In this document: piece by piece, positions 21,837 through 32,452 of the stretch | How positions within the stretch are numbered: position 1 is the stretch's first letter | Layout: each line of letters begins with the position of its first letter | NCBI GenBank assembly: GCA_029448655.1 | Contig: JACCLO010000013.1 | Location: 2,356,001 to 2,420,000, forward strand | Length of the DNA: 64,000 bases | Direction: 5' to 3' | Source: Wolfiporia cocos | Taxonomy: Eukaryota; Basidiomycota; Agaricomycetes; Polyporales; Phaeolaceae | The notes under the pieces: generated by a model | What the model was told of the DNA's origin: nothing | The model's database searches: none | The model's input: only the letters and a program-made list of their open reading frames with translations | Position numbers and translations under genes: made by a program

Positions 21837-22224
21837 TATCACAGTACCTCCCTACCGTGATACCGGCCTTGCCGTATGCCTCTAAGTCTATGCGCAGGCC
21901 CTATCATCAGTTCAGCAGAACAGAGAGGGGTGCCGCCAGCACACAACATGAGAGATACCAGGGACTGGCCCTGAGGATGAGAATAGTATGTCTGAGGGGT
22001 GAGCCTCAGACATCGCGCTACTATGTACATGCTGCACTGCTAGCTAAGTGCCTGTCCTCAAGGGGTCAGTGCACATGTAACTATTGTGACTAAGGTGATG
22101 CTCCATGTAACTACTTGTGACCGTTGATGGTGTTAATGCCCCTACTTATCTATGACATGTCCATTATCTTATCTACCAGTCACATTACCTACACTGAGGG
22201 CATGCCACAGCTCACACTGTGACA
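21837..22224 (-). mobile_element. Solo LTR, reverse, TSD ATCGG
   Basis: A 388-nt unit starts TATCACAGTACCTCCC and ends CTCACACTGTGACA, with ATCGG at 21832-21836 and 22225-22229. The left end TATCACAG shows the family can lose the canonical TG. The stem-loop ATGTCTGAGG / CCTCAGACAT (loop GGTGAG) at 21988-22013 has ten perfect pairs. Confidence 0.85.
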
Positions 22225-22808
22225 ATCGGTTGGAGGATGTGAGTGCAATGGACATCTATGATGTTCAACTTGAGAAGGGTAGGCACTTCTTCAGCTGCCA
22301 TATATTGCACTGACAGGGATAGATCAGCACCGAGCAGGCAGGCTATCCAATTGCAACTAATGCAAAAGGAGTCCCAGTCAAAGAGAGGCCATGGAATGGC
22401 CTCCTGGATGTCCATAGGACTTAGAATACAGGAGACCCAGTCAGTGATATTTAGCGCCCTCATGTCAAGATATGCTGATGTCTGCACCAGGCTTCAGCTA
22501 TGTCAGCTTGTGAGATCAGTCAGCCAGTGCTGAGTTCTTGCCGATTGCATGAGGCTTGAGGAGAAGAGGCAGAAGCTGCAAGTTCAAATTGGCTTGTTTG
22601 AGGCCAAGGCGGTGATGATGCTGCCTTGCCTGGGTGAGCTTGAGGATGACAACAGTGTTCATGAGCCCTACACTGGCGAGGACTGGCCAGATACTATGGA
22701 ACAGATATTATGGAAGATAATGACCCGGAAGCTGATCTGCTGTCAGATGATGAAGATAATAAGGAGGACGAATGCAGGCCCGAGGAACTTTGCCTGTCAC
22801 TCCCTTCC
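22225..22808 (+). pseudogene. KDZ segment 8
   Basis: The frame includes MDIYDVQLEK, GMASWMSIGLRIQETQ, RLEEKRQKLQVQIGLFEAKA and an acidic stretch. It matches the coiled region and acidic linker before the C-terminal transposase part. Two stops or frame changes are present. Confidence 0.7.
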
Positions 22809-23041
22809 TGTCACAGATCTAGGTTACGCTAGATACTAGACATTATGAAGCAATGAATAGGGTGTATTACCCTGTAACCTGCATAGTAGGTTAACACATA
22901 GATGCTTAGCATGAGAATATGAACTGCAGATATAGCTGGACCCTTGGTAACAGCCAAGCTGTTATTGTAGCCCTTTTGATGGAGTGGCTATAGTGCCACT
23001 CATGAGCACATTGCATTGGGTCCATGGTGTGTCTTGTGATA
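22809..23041 (+). mobile_element. Short hairpin element, family B copy 2, TSD CTTCC
   Basis: A 233-nt unit begins TGTCACAGATCTAGG, ends GTGTCTTGTGATA, with CTTCC at 22804-22808 and 23042-23046. The stem GGTAACAGC / GCTGTTATT (22946-22966) has two G-T wobbles relative to copy 1. It is about 60 nt longer than copy 1 in the left half. Removing it re-joins the KDZ frame. Confidence 0.8.
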
Positions 23042-23690
23042 CTTCCCAACTAGGTCATAATATAATTGTACAGGAAGGGCGGCAGAGGGTTGCGAGGGTA
23101 AAACTGAAACTTTGTCAGGGCCAGGCACACAATGCCCTTCATGAGATATGCATGGCAATAGGACTCAAGTCATTTTTGTTCTGCAATCAGATCAGGAATG
23201 CTAACAGCCAGCAGACAAGGACACGGGCATGGAGGGAGGTTGCAGTGGTGAGCAGTACCATACAACATCACTGTCGTGTCTACACCCAAGCACGAAAGGC
23301 CATGGTGGAGCTTGGGGCTGATGAAGGGCTCTTGAACAAGTACAAGATACTGCATGCTGAGGATGTCAAGGCGATCACACACATCATGGACAGCTCCATC
23401 TGGGGAATGAGGAACAAGACACTATCATGGATATGGGCAGCTAATGTGGCCAGTGATGGTGATCAGTCGACATGGATGGAGAAGCATGAGTGCTTGGAAT
23501 CACTACCATGATAGGAGACTTATACACTTTAATGTAGTTCACCATGTCAACTGGCTTAGGACGAAGGCTCAGAAGGATAGATGGCAGGAGGAGCTCAAGA
23601 TTGTGCTCACAGAGATGCAGTGGGTGGTACAGTACTTTGAAATGAAAGCATACAATTGGCAAGGGCTTGCATAGAGAAGCAGTGAGCTGA
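23042..23690 (+). pseudogene. KDZ segment 9: C-terminal transposase part
   Basis: The best-preserved segment, open for about 150 codons: LCQGQAHNALHEICMAIGLK, RNANSQQTRTRAWREV, LGADEGLLNKYK, IMDSSIWGMRNKTLSWIW, then after a frame change HVNWLRTKAQKDRWQEELK and VVQYFEMKAYNWQGLA. The order and motifs match the C-terminus of CxC2-type KDZ proteins. Confidence 0.85.
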
Positions 23691-24361
23691 GAGGAAAGCC
23701 ATATTGTCTCAGGCAGCATGCAGTGTGGAACAATTTAGCACATTCTGTGTTGGGACAGTTTCTGCATTGTACATACTTCCACCTCTGTTAAATTTGCATG
23801 CACCATGTTTCCATTGTATATTTCACAACATACTGTTGAGCTTGAGGCTCGAGGATGTCCTGCTGTGGAAGTGCACACACCGGATATGAGTGCATAAATG
23901 CTGCACCAGAGCACTGCAGCTCTACCAAAACCCATTATTATTCTTCCATGACCATCCATGGCTCTATGGCATCTCTCTGCCCCTCTACCACAACCCCCTG
24001 CCCGTGTAACACGAACTGCTATGGTTCTACTGCGACCCTCCCATGACTCTACCGTGACTTTCTGCTATTCTACCATGACCCCTACTGCACACACTTTTGT
24101 CCATATGTTGCAATGCTTTATGCCTTCACCGCCACCTCACAGCACCATATCCAACATTGCTTCGCAACCCTTCACCTGTGTACTGTGACCCCAATTGTCT
24201 TCACCATGACTTGTTCTAGCCTACCTCTTGTCCCATTCCAACATCACCTTGGAGCCTCTACATGCCCCACCTTCTCATTGCTTCCTCTCCTCTTCCTTGT
24301 CCTGTTCAGTTAACATTGCTATCAGGTTGAGCTCCAAATCCTCTAGCTCCAACCATCCAGG
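23691..24361. other. 3' flank of the KDZ gene
   Basis: No gene is recognised. The stretch 23940-24080 is rich in imprecise repeats of CTCTACC/CCATGACC type. The end of the KDZ transposon (its inverted terminus) was not found. Confidence 0.3.
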
Positions 24362-24900
24362 TGACACAGACTCGCTGTCTGTGCGACCGGCCCTGCCGGG
24401 AACCCTAAAGCCAAGCCTTCTGGACCCCTGTAGGCATAAGGCACTGCATCCAGGTCGCTCAGACCCCCCAGTCAAGTAGAGAGGAGACTTAAAGGTGTCG
24501 ACGTCGGTGAGGCGGCACGCGCAGAGTCAGGAGAAAGGGGCCTAAGCCCTATTGCCGAGAATCTCAAAGATGAGGAGTAAGTCCTCATCTTCACTCTACT
24601 TATACATGTCTGAAGCTACCACTGTACTAGTGGAGGCTCACCCTAAAGTACAGGCCCGTGCGGGCGTTGCTAAAGGTAATGTGAGGCTCAAGTAAGCTAG
24701 GCGTGATTGTAACTAAGGGACCGTATGTCGAACGAGAGCGTGACCGTAACGTAAGTAATGAGAGTGCGTGCCTACCCTAAGAGGCGCTGTATCTACTGGG
24801 TCAGGTGACTGGACAGCGGACTAAGAGGAACATAGCGTGTAAGGCCAAAAAACCTGTACTACAAGGGATGTCGTACCCCCGCCCTGGGCATACTGTGACA
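24362..24900 (-). mobile_element. Solo LTR, reverse, TSD CCAGG
   Basis: A 539-nt unit starts TGACACAGACTCGCTGTC and ends GCATACTGTGACA, with CCAGG at 24357-24361 and 24901-24905. The stem-loop AAGATGAGGA / TCCTCATCTT (loop GTAAG) lies at 24567-24591, the reverse complement arrangement of the miniature element's stem-loop. It is homologous to the miniature element's LTR across the CCCTAAAGTA block. Confidence 0.85.
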
Positions 24901-24905
24901 CCAGG

Positions 24906-25507
24906 TGCTTTGATGTGCATCGAGGAATGAATGGAATCCTGCATGAAGTATGTGAAGCATGTTCAGTCTCCTTGAAATCTGGGAACTGAGTGTTGCAGTA
25001 CCTACCCAGACAGTGCAACAACACTTCTGGGCCCATATGATGCTTTGATATTGAGATCATTGAACTTTAAGGCAGCACAGGTATATGGGCCTACACTTGT
25101 TAGCAGGTCATACCATGGTGCTTGCGAGCATGCATCACAGTGAGGTGGGATCTCCCTGTTGCATAAATTTGCAAGGTGTTGAAGACGGACCCCCACTTGA
25201 CAGCTGTGTCCTGGAGATGATCTTTGACAAGCATTCTGTCCATGCACTCATGGACGGCAGCATGGAGTTATAGGTGCATGACAGACAGCATCCTGGAAAT
25301 GATGGCAGCAGATTCCTGGATGTCTTTGAGGAATCTCTTCCTGTCTACCTGATTCTTGTCCCTGAGGCTTGCAGATATATCTATCAGGTCATTTGGTCCC
25401 TACATGCCATAAGATGCAATGTGCAGAGGAGTAGGGTCATTGACTTACTGTATGTCCCAAACTGTGCTAACCCAGTGATATACACACAAGTCCTGGGGAT
25501 GTAGACA
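24906..25507. other. Unassigned repeat-associated DNA
   Basis: Frames of 60-85 codons occur on both strands without recognisable domains. It is probably an older transposon remnant. Confidence 0.25.
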
Positions 25508-26005
25508 TGTCACAGAAATTTAGGTGTGGTGCCATATTTTTAGGATCTTTAATAAAGAGGATTCAAACCGGTGTCCGCATTGCCCCATCATGTGACCCTT
25601 CTCGTACATTCCACCACTCTGCCATTCACCAGGTGACTTCCAGTAGATTAGATTAGATAAGTATTGCAGTATGCCCCGGCCCGGCTTACACATACACATT
25701 ACATACATGCTTAGTAAGATAGCATTTGGACCTTGTCATTTAGGGTAGACACTTGATATCCAGTATGCTGCATGTACATAACCTCAATGTTAAGGACTTA
25801 CTCCTTAACTTATTCAATGTAGACCTTGGGATGCTCTGCTCTAGGGATCCACTCCACTACTCATGCATGGTCGTCTGCACTTCCCACCACCCTCTTTCAT
25901 CTTAAACTGCTTGTCTGAGGAGTTCTCCCCTGCCTTCATCTAGGGCTCAGGACTTAGGGGTGATGACTTGCATGTCTACTAGAGACATAGTGAGTTACTG
26001 CATCA
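25508..26005 (+). mobile_element. Solo LTR, TSD AGACA/AGACG
   Basis: A 498-nt unit begins TGTCACAGAAATTTAGG and ends GAGTTACTGCATCA. The flanks AGACA (25503-25507) and AGACG (26006-26010) differ by one transition. The stem-loop GTTAAGG / CCTTAAC (loop ACTTACT) is at 25789-25809. An antisense tRNA-like segment lies near its 5' end. Confidence 0.8.
25559..25624 (-). promoter_or_regulatory. tRNA-like segment, antisense within an LTR
   Basis: On the minus strand, TGGCAGAGTGGTGGAATG (A-box-like) is followed by CCGGTTTGAATCC (B-box-like) with tRNA-like spacing. It is the clearest of the tRNA-like stretches in these LTRs. It could be a captured tRNA or SINE head. Confidence 0.55.
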
Positions 26006-26010
26006 AGACG

Positions 26011-27063
26011 GCTGAGTAGCAGGATGAAAGAGATTGCACTTCTGCCACCATTTGGTCATCTTGGACATTGCCTGGCTGTTGCTCTCATGAGGTCCATTGT
26101 GGTGAAGTTGAGTACTATAATGAGTGGTGGCATTCAGCATTTCGTCCTGCACACATTACAGCTTGTACACGTAGCATGCAAGTTTGACAATTCCTACCTG
26201 ATGGGATCCACTCAAAATCTCTGGGAGGATCCATGCCATTATGTGCTTGTGCTTGTTGATGAGCACAGTTGGCTGCATCATATGCTTAGCCTCACCAGAT
26301 GTATATGGTGGCCAGTGTTGCAAAAGTGCATCCTTCCTATGCTTGTTTCTACCTGTTGGATTAGAACCTAGCATGTCTGTGTAGTGATCGGGATCCCATG
26401 GGATGACAACTTGGTGGTGGTAAGCAGTGGACCACGAGCCTCATCACAAGCCATGCACTCACTCGGGTTTACATACACCATCACAAGCTTCTGGGCAATG
26501 ATTGTACATTCGTGAAAATCACTGAATGGAATATATAGTGATTCTGGTGTAGGCGGAGGTGCACAGTGTTCTCCTCCATTGAGCCACAGGAAGTGAAGAA
26601 ACATTCTTTGCAAGCACATTGCACAGCAGTGCTCAAGCTCCATGGCTAAATGTGAACTGAAGGCGGCATGCATTGTATGTTATATAATGCTGAATGCTGC
26701 AGCAATCGTCCTGCTATGTAAAGCTGCAGGGCATACAACAGCTGCAAGGGTTCCACAACTTTGCAGCATTCAATCGATAATGCGGTCATGCCAAGTGGCA
26801 GAAGATCTTCATTTCTAAGGATGTTGTGAGATGCTAAGGACATCGTGAGATCTCCATTGCATAGCTCAGATACCAAGACCAGTGTTCTATTTGCCATGCA
26901 CATTCCAGATGCCAGTAATCTAGAGGCCCATCCCAGTGCACTTATTGTCATGACCCTATTGGTCAGGCGATACAGATCTGCATTGTGCCTGGGCAGGTAC
27001 AGATCCAGATCATAGACTAGCATCATATGGCAAACCTCGCCATCCACATTTTTCCCCTTCCCT
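26011..27063. other. Unassigned repeat-associated DNA
   Basis: A minus-strand frame of 232 codons (27344-26646) overlaps a more plausible plus-strand frame and has no known motif, so it is not called. The rest has only short frames. Confidence 0.25.
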
Positions 27064-27931
27064 TTGCACATCATCATGGGCAAAAAATCCAGCATGAAGA
27101 CAACCAAGGAAGAGCAGGCAGGGCTGACACTAACCACTGACCATGTTGCAGTGATCAGCCTGTACCTTGAAGCTTTCCTGGAGGCTGCACAGAGATTGCC
27201 TGAGGACAGGGAAGACATGTGCAATCTGGTGGAAAAGCTGCAGGAGGAGTTTCCTGAGCTGGCATATGCAGATGCTGGTGTGGTTCGCCTGGTATGGAAC
27301 TGCAATGGTTTTTGAATCGCATCTGTGCTGATCTCAGGTCTCACCTAAACCAGAGGGTTCAAAATTGGTTCAGCAACCGAGAACACAGGAGGGAGAAGCC
27401 TCATTAATATGAGCACATCACCATTCATGATTCCCATTCATGGCAGGTTTATGGAAGAAGGCACAACAATGAGGTCATGAAGTGGAAGGCAGAGCTGGCA
27501 GATGAGCACAAGGGCAAGAATATGGAGACCAGCAACATTGTGCTCTGGTCGGATGCAGCTGTGGACATTTGGGGGAGATTGTCAGATGAGGATAGGAAAG
27601 TGTGACCCAGAACTTACTTTGGGTCTCAAGTTGGCATATGGGCAAGGTAAGCAACTAGTTCAAGAGACTTAGCAAGGGTAACTGATAGAAGTAAGGCTTT
27701 TAGGGCGCAATACTAATGGTCTAAGAGGTTGATAGTTCTAAGGTCTGTAGGCCTTAGTTCATGTGCTTATATACATGGGTGCTACTAAGTGGATTAGGTC
27801 TACCATAAAGTAACTGGTCTGTGCGCTGTGAGCACTGATGTGCTATGGTATCATAATGATGTGCTAAATGATGTCATAGGCTGCATAAGCAGACTTTGGT
27901 TCAACTATTTATCCATATTGGTCATGCTAGG

Positions 27932-28094
27932 ATTCTAGCTTCATTGATATATGGAATAGTTGTAGAATGGAAGCATATTGCTTCTAGTGTTGTTGTTAGG
28001 CTTCTAGTACCTTTGATATATGTAATGATAGAAGGACTTCTAGTACCCTTGATATATGTAATGTGTGTCTGCCTTCTAGCTTTACTGATATATG
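27932..28094. repeat. 36-bp tandem repeat, about four units
   Basis: Units starting CTTCTAGTACC(C/T)TTGATA recur at 28001, 28037 and 28073, with a diverged earlier unit at about 27932. The array is cut by the family B element at 28095, and TAATATGCTTTATGGCTTCT after 28346 looks like its continuation. Confidence 0.65.
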
Positions 28095-28341
28095 TGTCAC
28101 AGATTACAACAGGTGTGGGATACCCGGGTGGCATAATATACCATAATGGCAATAACCACGCTAAAAAGGTAGAAAGCCAGCTACCGTGCTATAACAAGCG
28201 CCCAGCATGGGAATATGAACTACACATATAGTGTGTCCCACCTATAACAGCTGAGCTGTTATAGCGGCCCTTTTGGCTAAAGGGTGTTAGACGTGAGTCT
28301 CCATGGATTGCCGGTCAGGGACTGCCGGTGGTACCGTGACA
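28095..28341 (+). mobile_element. Short hairpin element, family B copy 3, TSD ATATG
   Basis: A 247-nt unit begins TGTCACAGATTACAAC, ends GGTACCGTGACA, with ATATG at 28090-28094 and 28342-28346. The stem CTATAACAGC / GCTGTTATAG (28242-28264, loop TGA) is followed by GGCCCTTTTGG as in the other copies. The outer stem bases differ from copies 1 and 2 but are still paired. Confidence 0.8.
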
Positions 28342-28632
28342 ATATGTAATATGCTTTATGGCTTCTTGTGATATGTGATGAGTGGCGAGGTTGGCCGGGC
28401 CACTGATAAACTAGTTATGACTAGTCTTTCTGGTCACATGATATGGGTTTTTTGGATATTGGATATCTTCCCATTGGTAATAGTGATGACCTTCATGGTC
28501 ACATTGGTAATGGCTATCTGATAGCTGAGTTTGGAATTGATTGGAGGACCCTTTAGGGTTAGGGTTCCCTGGGCATCTATGATGATGTCATATCACATGA
28601 TTGTGATCTTATCTTGTGGTAGATAGGCTCCA

Positions 28633-28685
28633 TGGCCTAGTGGTAAAGTGTTTGTAGTAACATGAGGTCTTGTGTTCTAATCCTC
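28633..28685 (+). promoter_or_regulatory. tRNA-like segment inside an LTR
   Basis: TGGCCTAGTGGTAAAG (A-box-like) is followed by GTGTTCTAATCCTC (B-box-like), then a T-run (GGATTTTTTGGG) that could end a Pol III transcript. It shares CGGCCTAGTGGTA-type sequence with 17898-17914, so the two tRNA-like stretches may have a common source. Confidence 0.55.
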
Positions 28686-30093
28686 ATTGCTGAAGGATTT
28701 TTTGGGTAAAATGGGTAGAAACTGTGACAAAGCATTAATTGAGGAAGAAAAGGCACGTCCAGAAACTATGGCTCCTGTCAGCACGTGGTACATCTGCTTC
28801 ATCTCTGCCTAGCCTCTGCAACCCATTTTGCGACCCACCTTGCAACTCGCCTCCTCACTCACCTCATGATCCACCTTGCAGCTGAGATTGCGACCTGTCT
28901 CACGAGGTCTGGCGTGAGCCCATTGCCATTGCAAGGGGTGTCACAATCCTATTACTTATGCTACCAGTGTGAGCACACCATCACAAACCCTGCATCATCT
29001 CCATTGCTGTGTGATGGCTGATCCCAACTCCCACAAACCAGAAAAATCAATTCAAAACTGGTGAACAAATGCAGGGCATTTTCGCACAAGGTTGCATCAG
29101 AACTTGGGGTTCACATGGTCATTCTGATGGCATACATGGATGACAAGGAGAATACCATCATGGAATTGTTTGTCAGTTCAATCTTTTCCACAAGACTGTG
29201 ACTGATCTTCTGCACTGTAGACATGACTTCAATGATGAGATTTATAATGCTCCACCATTCAAGGACCGGGAGGAGTGGCAGACTGATCTATTTCATGTCT
29301 GGGAGGATCTCAGAAGGGTGGCCTGAGGAAGTGTGGTGGAGGAGGATGACAGCAATAGTGACAACATGGATGATGTGCAAGCAAAGCCAAAGAAAGCAAA
29401 GAAGTTCAGTTTGGACATCAACAGTGAAGGCTGCCCCATCATTCCCAGTCTTGACCTGGACAAGGTGGTTATGATCGACATCATCCAAGACCTTATACAT
29501 GTATTTTTAAACATGTACTATCACAAGTATGCTTTTGCCATCACTTCTGCCTTCAGGCTAACCATCCCTCAGATCTTGCCAGCAGGAGCCAGCATGCCCC
29601 CTGTCCCTGGAACGACATCGTGAAGAATCCACACAACTTCTTTGATGACAATATGCTACCTGCAGGGGTCACCCTTAACAACCCCTCCAAGATCAAGAAG
29701 GACAATTGCATTATGATATTGCACTATTGGATCGACACACAAGAGGGAAGGGGAGATGCTTTTCCCTTCCACTTCAAAAATTACACCACGGCCAACAGAC
29801 ACAACACTGGCAGTGGTACTCTGCTTCCTGCTAAGTATGAAGCCATCAACAACAGCAACATAAAGAAGATGAGGAGGCAGAAGGGTAAAGAGCAACAGAT
29901 TGTGGACTCGGGCTTGGACTTGGACCTGGATAAGGTGCTTGAGAATGCTATCAACAATGATGAAGGGGAGTTTGAAGGGATGGATCTCGATGAACCAGGG
30001 AAATCTGTGACATTAATCACATCTGATACTTTCATCCCTGGCATAAAGTGGGTCTCATGGGACTGGAGCCACCAACACATTCAGAGGCTCCAC

Positions 30094-30513
30094 TGTCACA
30101 GATTTTCTGAGAGCTCTCTAGGAAGTACAAAAGCACGTACTACCCCTCTGATTTGAACACAGGTACCTTTGGTCTAGTAGTCACATGATCATTCATGCAG
30201 CATCTAGGGTAGTGCAACCACCGGTCTAGTCACATTACATACAGAACAGTCACATGTGGGATAGTCATAGCACACAGACCATGCCTTTAGGGCAAGCATT
30301 CATAGTAGCTACTGCACGCATCCTCATGTATATATCCAGCACCGTTCTGAGGCTACTCCTCAGAACTATTCACCTCATTGTTGGGGCTTCGCCCCTGGCT
30401 TTACTCTTGACTTGCTAGTCTCCATACGCCAGCATGTCAGCTTATCAGCAAAGCCTTCCTTGCATTAGACATCAACAGTAGTGGATGGGGGGGTCTTGGG
30501 TGAGACCATGACA
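30094..30513 (+). mobile_element. Solo LTR with TCCAC target duplication
   Basis: A 420-nt unit begins TGTCACAGATTTTCTGAG and ends GAGACCATGACA, with TCCAC at 30089-30093 and 30514-30518. The stem-loop GTTCTGAGG / CCTCAGAAC (loop CTACT) at 30344-30366 follows CATGTATATATCC. An antisense B-box-like stretch lies at about 30147. Confidence 0.8.
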
Positions 30514-31054
30514 TCCACACCATCAATGGCCTCAACAAGCTGCTGCAGTGGCTGAACTCATATATCTTGACAAGTCATCAGAAGCCATTGTGAAAGATCC
30601 GGGACTTGTCACCCTCATCCTCTTGGTGCTTGGAATCATCCTCAGGGAAGTGCATGCTGTTCAGTTTGCTTATGATGAGCCCAGAGTTCCAAGGGAAGGC
30701 ATAAAGCATTATCACTCAAACAGCCTACTTGACTTTTCCATGGTGCAAGCAGCAATACAGTCACTCATCAAAAGAATGATGTGTGCTCTCCAAAATGGTG
30801 GCAATGTTCAAGGTCACAATGAGGTACCACTTGCGAAGAGGGCCACAATGGGGTTCACCATATGGTTCACAAAGGAGCTTGCAAAGGCTACCATGACCCC
30901 CCAGGCCATGCTGGTAGAGGCTGAGTCCTCTTGCAAGAGTAGGCAGGTCACAAAGACAAGTTCCATCAAATCAAAGGGTGCTTCTGTATCTGCACAGAGG
31001 CCATCTCTCAATAGGACCGATGTGCAAGAGGGTACACAGTCTGGAGCAGCCAAT

Positions 31055-31602
31055 TGTCACATATTATTTCTGTGGCATTTACTGCGGTTATTTTACAGGA
31101 TATAGGTCTATGTTACGTACATACCATCTACCTTATACACTGCGTCATCACCATTACATGCAGCCACCATTACTGGTGTCTAGCCCCCCTTGTAGTCAAG
31201 GCCACTGATGTGCCTGCCTACCCCTTACATTAGCGCCATTACTGGCATCTAACATATATGATACATGATCTATGTTGTTATAGATATGTGCACAGACACT
31301 TACCGCCATAAGGGCAAGCCTTGCCATTATGACAGGCTTTGGTAGAGTAGTGTGGCACCATGTACATATGTGCTAACACATGAGGCTACCCCTCATGTTT
31401 AGCATTCTCAGCAATGCATACCTTAATTGGTACAGCCTTTACTCTTTACCTCTGTGTGCCTGCCTTGCACCTCACCCTGCCTCGTCTCTATCCTCTCTGG
31501 CTAGCTAGACTGGGGGCGGCCTCTTCAACGCTACATCTCAGCCCCAGGCCCTTGGAGTTCCCCACTATGCAGTCCCCACATATGTCTAGATGTACTGTGT
31601 CA
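31055..31602 (+). mobile_element. Solo LTR, sister of 9206-9753, no target duplication
   Basis: A 548-nt unit begins TGTCACATATTATTTCTGTG and ends GATGTACTGTGTCA. It is homologous along its full length to 9206-9753. The stem-loop ACATGAGG / CCTCATGT (loop CTACC) is at 31378-31398. The flanks are CCAAT and CTTTG, which do not match; CCAAT recurs only at 31783. It may be a product of recombination between elements or of later deletion. Confidence 0.75.
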
Positions 31603-32452
31603 CTTTGCTTACCTTCTCATTTGGCAGAAGGTAAGATGATATTTATGTTTATGCTATACATCATCCCACATAGTGATTGCATCATGCATTAGACTCATGC
31701 ACACATGTTTTCCATTACCTCACACATTGTGCACAATTCATAAGCCATTCCTGCTACTAGTGTGGTCGTTGAATGTTGAACACCAATTTTCTCCTCATAT
31801 CAGTCAAGTGCTGATACCTGTAGCATGTCATTAAAGGAAGAGACAATCTCCATAGCCATATGGGCAAAGCAATGGCTATGCTAAGATGTCTAAATCATTT
31901 ACTGTCCAAAAACCATGTAAACCATGTATATACTATGTATATACTATGTATATACCATATACCATATATTTATATTTACCGATTTTCTGTACATGTATAT
32001 TATATGGTTGGAGCCTTGGTATATGAGAGAAGGTTCATAAAACTAGCGTGAGTTTAGCTGATCATCGACCCTCAGGGAATAAGCTAATCTATGCGTCAGC
32101 TATTATAAACAGTGCACATTTTGCTGAACGGATTGGCATAAGCGTAGAGATCACAGTGCCAATTCATGTTCACTCAGCCATATACCTGGTGACGAGCATA
32201 TGAAACGAGACGTTTCATTCGTCTACACTTGCAGTATAGTTGCTCATCACTTCACTGGGCCTCTGACGGAAAGTTGGGCTATATACTGGCACTTTCTCAG
32301 AGTGGCGGGGACTACATACATTGTATGATGCCTGTTATATTCACACTTGACGAGAATTAAGGGTTTAGCCTACAATCTCGAGATAGAGCGTCATCCTATC
32401 CTCATCACGGCAAATAGGCACATATCAAAATTAGTAGTCACCCCCGCGAACG
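31603..32452. other. AT-rich spacer between the repeat region and the gene region
   Basis: It contains TATATACTATG-type low-complexity DNA near 31920-31970. No gene or repeat module is recognised. The character of the sequence changes to gene-like DNA after about 32050. Confidence 0.3.

Larger units (their letters stand above)
13804..23690 (+). pseudogene. KDZ (CxC2-type) transposase gene, shattered by LTR insertions
   Basis: Pieces of one Kyakuja-Dileera-Zisupton transposase occur in order and on one strand: a cysteine cluster (14034-14300), VVDVIGTHYLDISWC (16223-16474), a FRVLDDFL...YSKLRRVTN segment (17080-17361), FCAACPQPGINL with MDGNFTAEHLKM and VNHANMDRSNF (18069-18671), YDIVCQYSVHL (19250-19356), a FHIHGHRKKCF...HMNDSNWKKM segment (20385-20629), coiled middle parts (21626-21836, 22225-22808) and RNANSQQTRTRAW with IMDSSIWGMRNKTLSW (23042-23673). 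Each gap is filled by an LTR unit, usually with a 5-bp TSD. Introns at 17241-17300 and 18553-18600 keep GT-AG ends. Nonsense changes such as TAG at 17307-17309 show the gene is also decaying by point mutation. Confidence 0.85.
27603..28729 (-). mobile_element. LTR unit, reverse, carrying a nested family B element
   Basis: It starts TGACCCAGAACTTAC and ends GGTAGAAACTGTGACA. The flanks AAGTG and AAGCA match at only three of five positions, but the host frame reads on across the junction, supporting insertion here. An eroded stem-loop CTAAGG / CCTTAG lies at 27738-27757. A 36-bp tandem array and a family B element are inside it, and a tRNA-like segment lies near its 3' end. Confidence 0.6.
27064..31054 (+). 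pseudogene. Repeat-associated Agaricomycete ORF, split by two LTR units
   Basis: Three pieces run in order: 27064-27602 (EEFPELAYADAGVVRLVWN, then VQNWFSNRE-like and IVLWSDAAVDIWGRLSDED), 28730-30093 (ARPETMAPVS, WQTDLFHVWEDLRRV, LPAGVTLNNPSKIKKDN, ILHYWIDTQEGRGDAFPF) and 30514-31054 (HTINGLNKLLQWLN, ending near 31054). The combination resembles a family of large hypothetical proteins that I associate with transposon-rich mushroom genomes; no function is assigned. It is broken by stops and by the LTR units at 27603 and 30094. Confidence 0.45.

Noticed and set aside
26646..27344. 232-codon minus-strand frame
   Set aside because: It overlaps a plus-strand frame that continues a repeat-associated ORF and has no recognisable feature.
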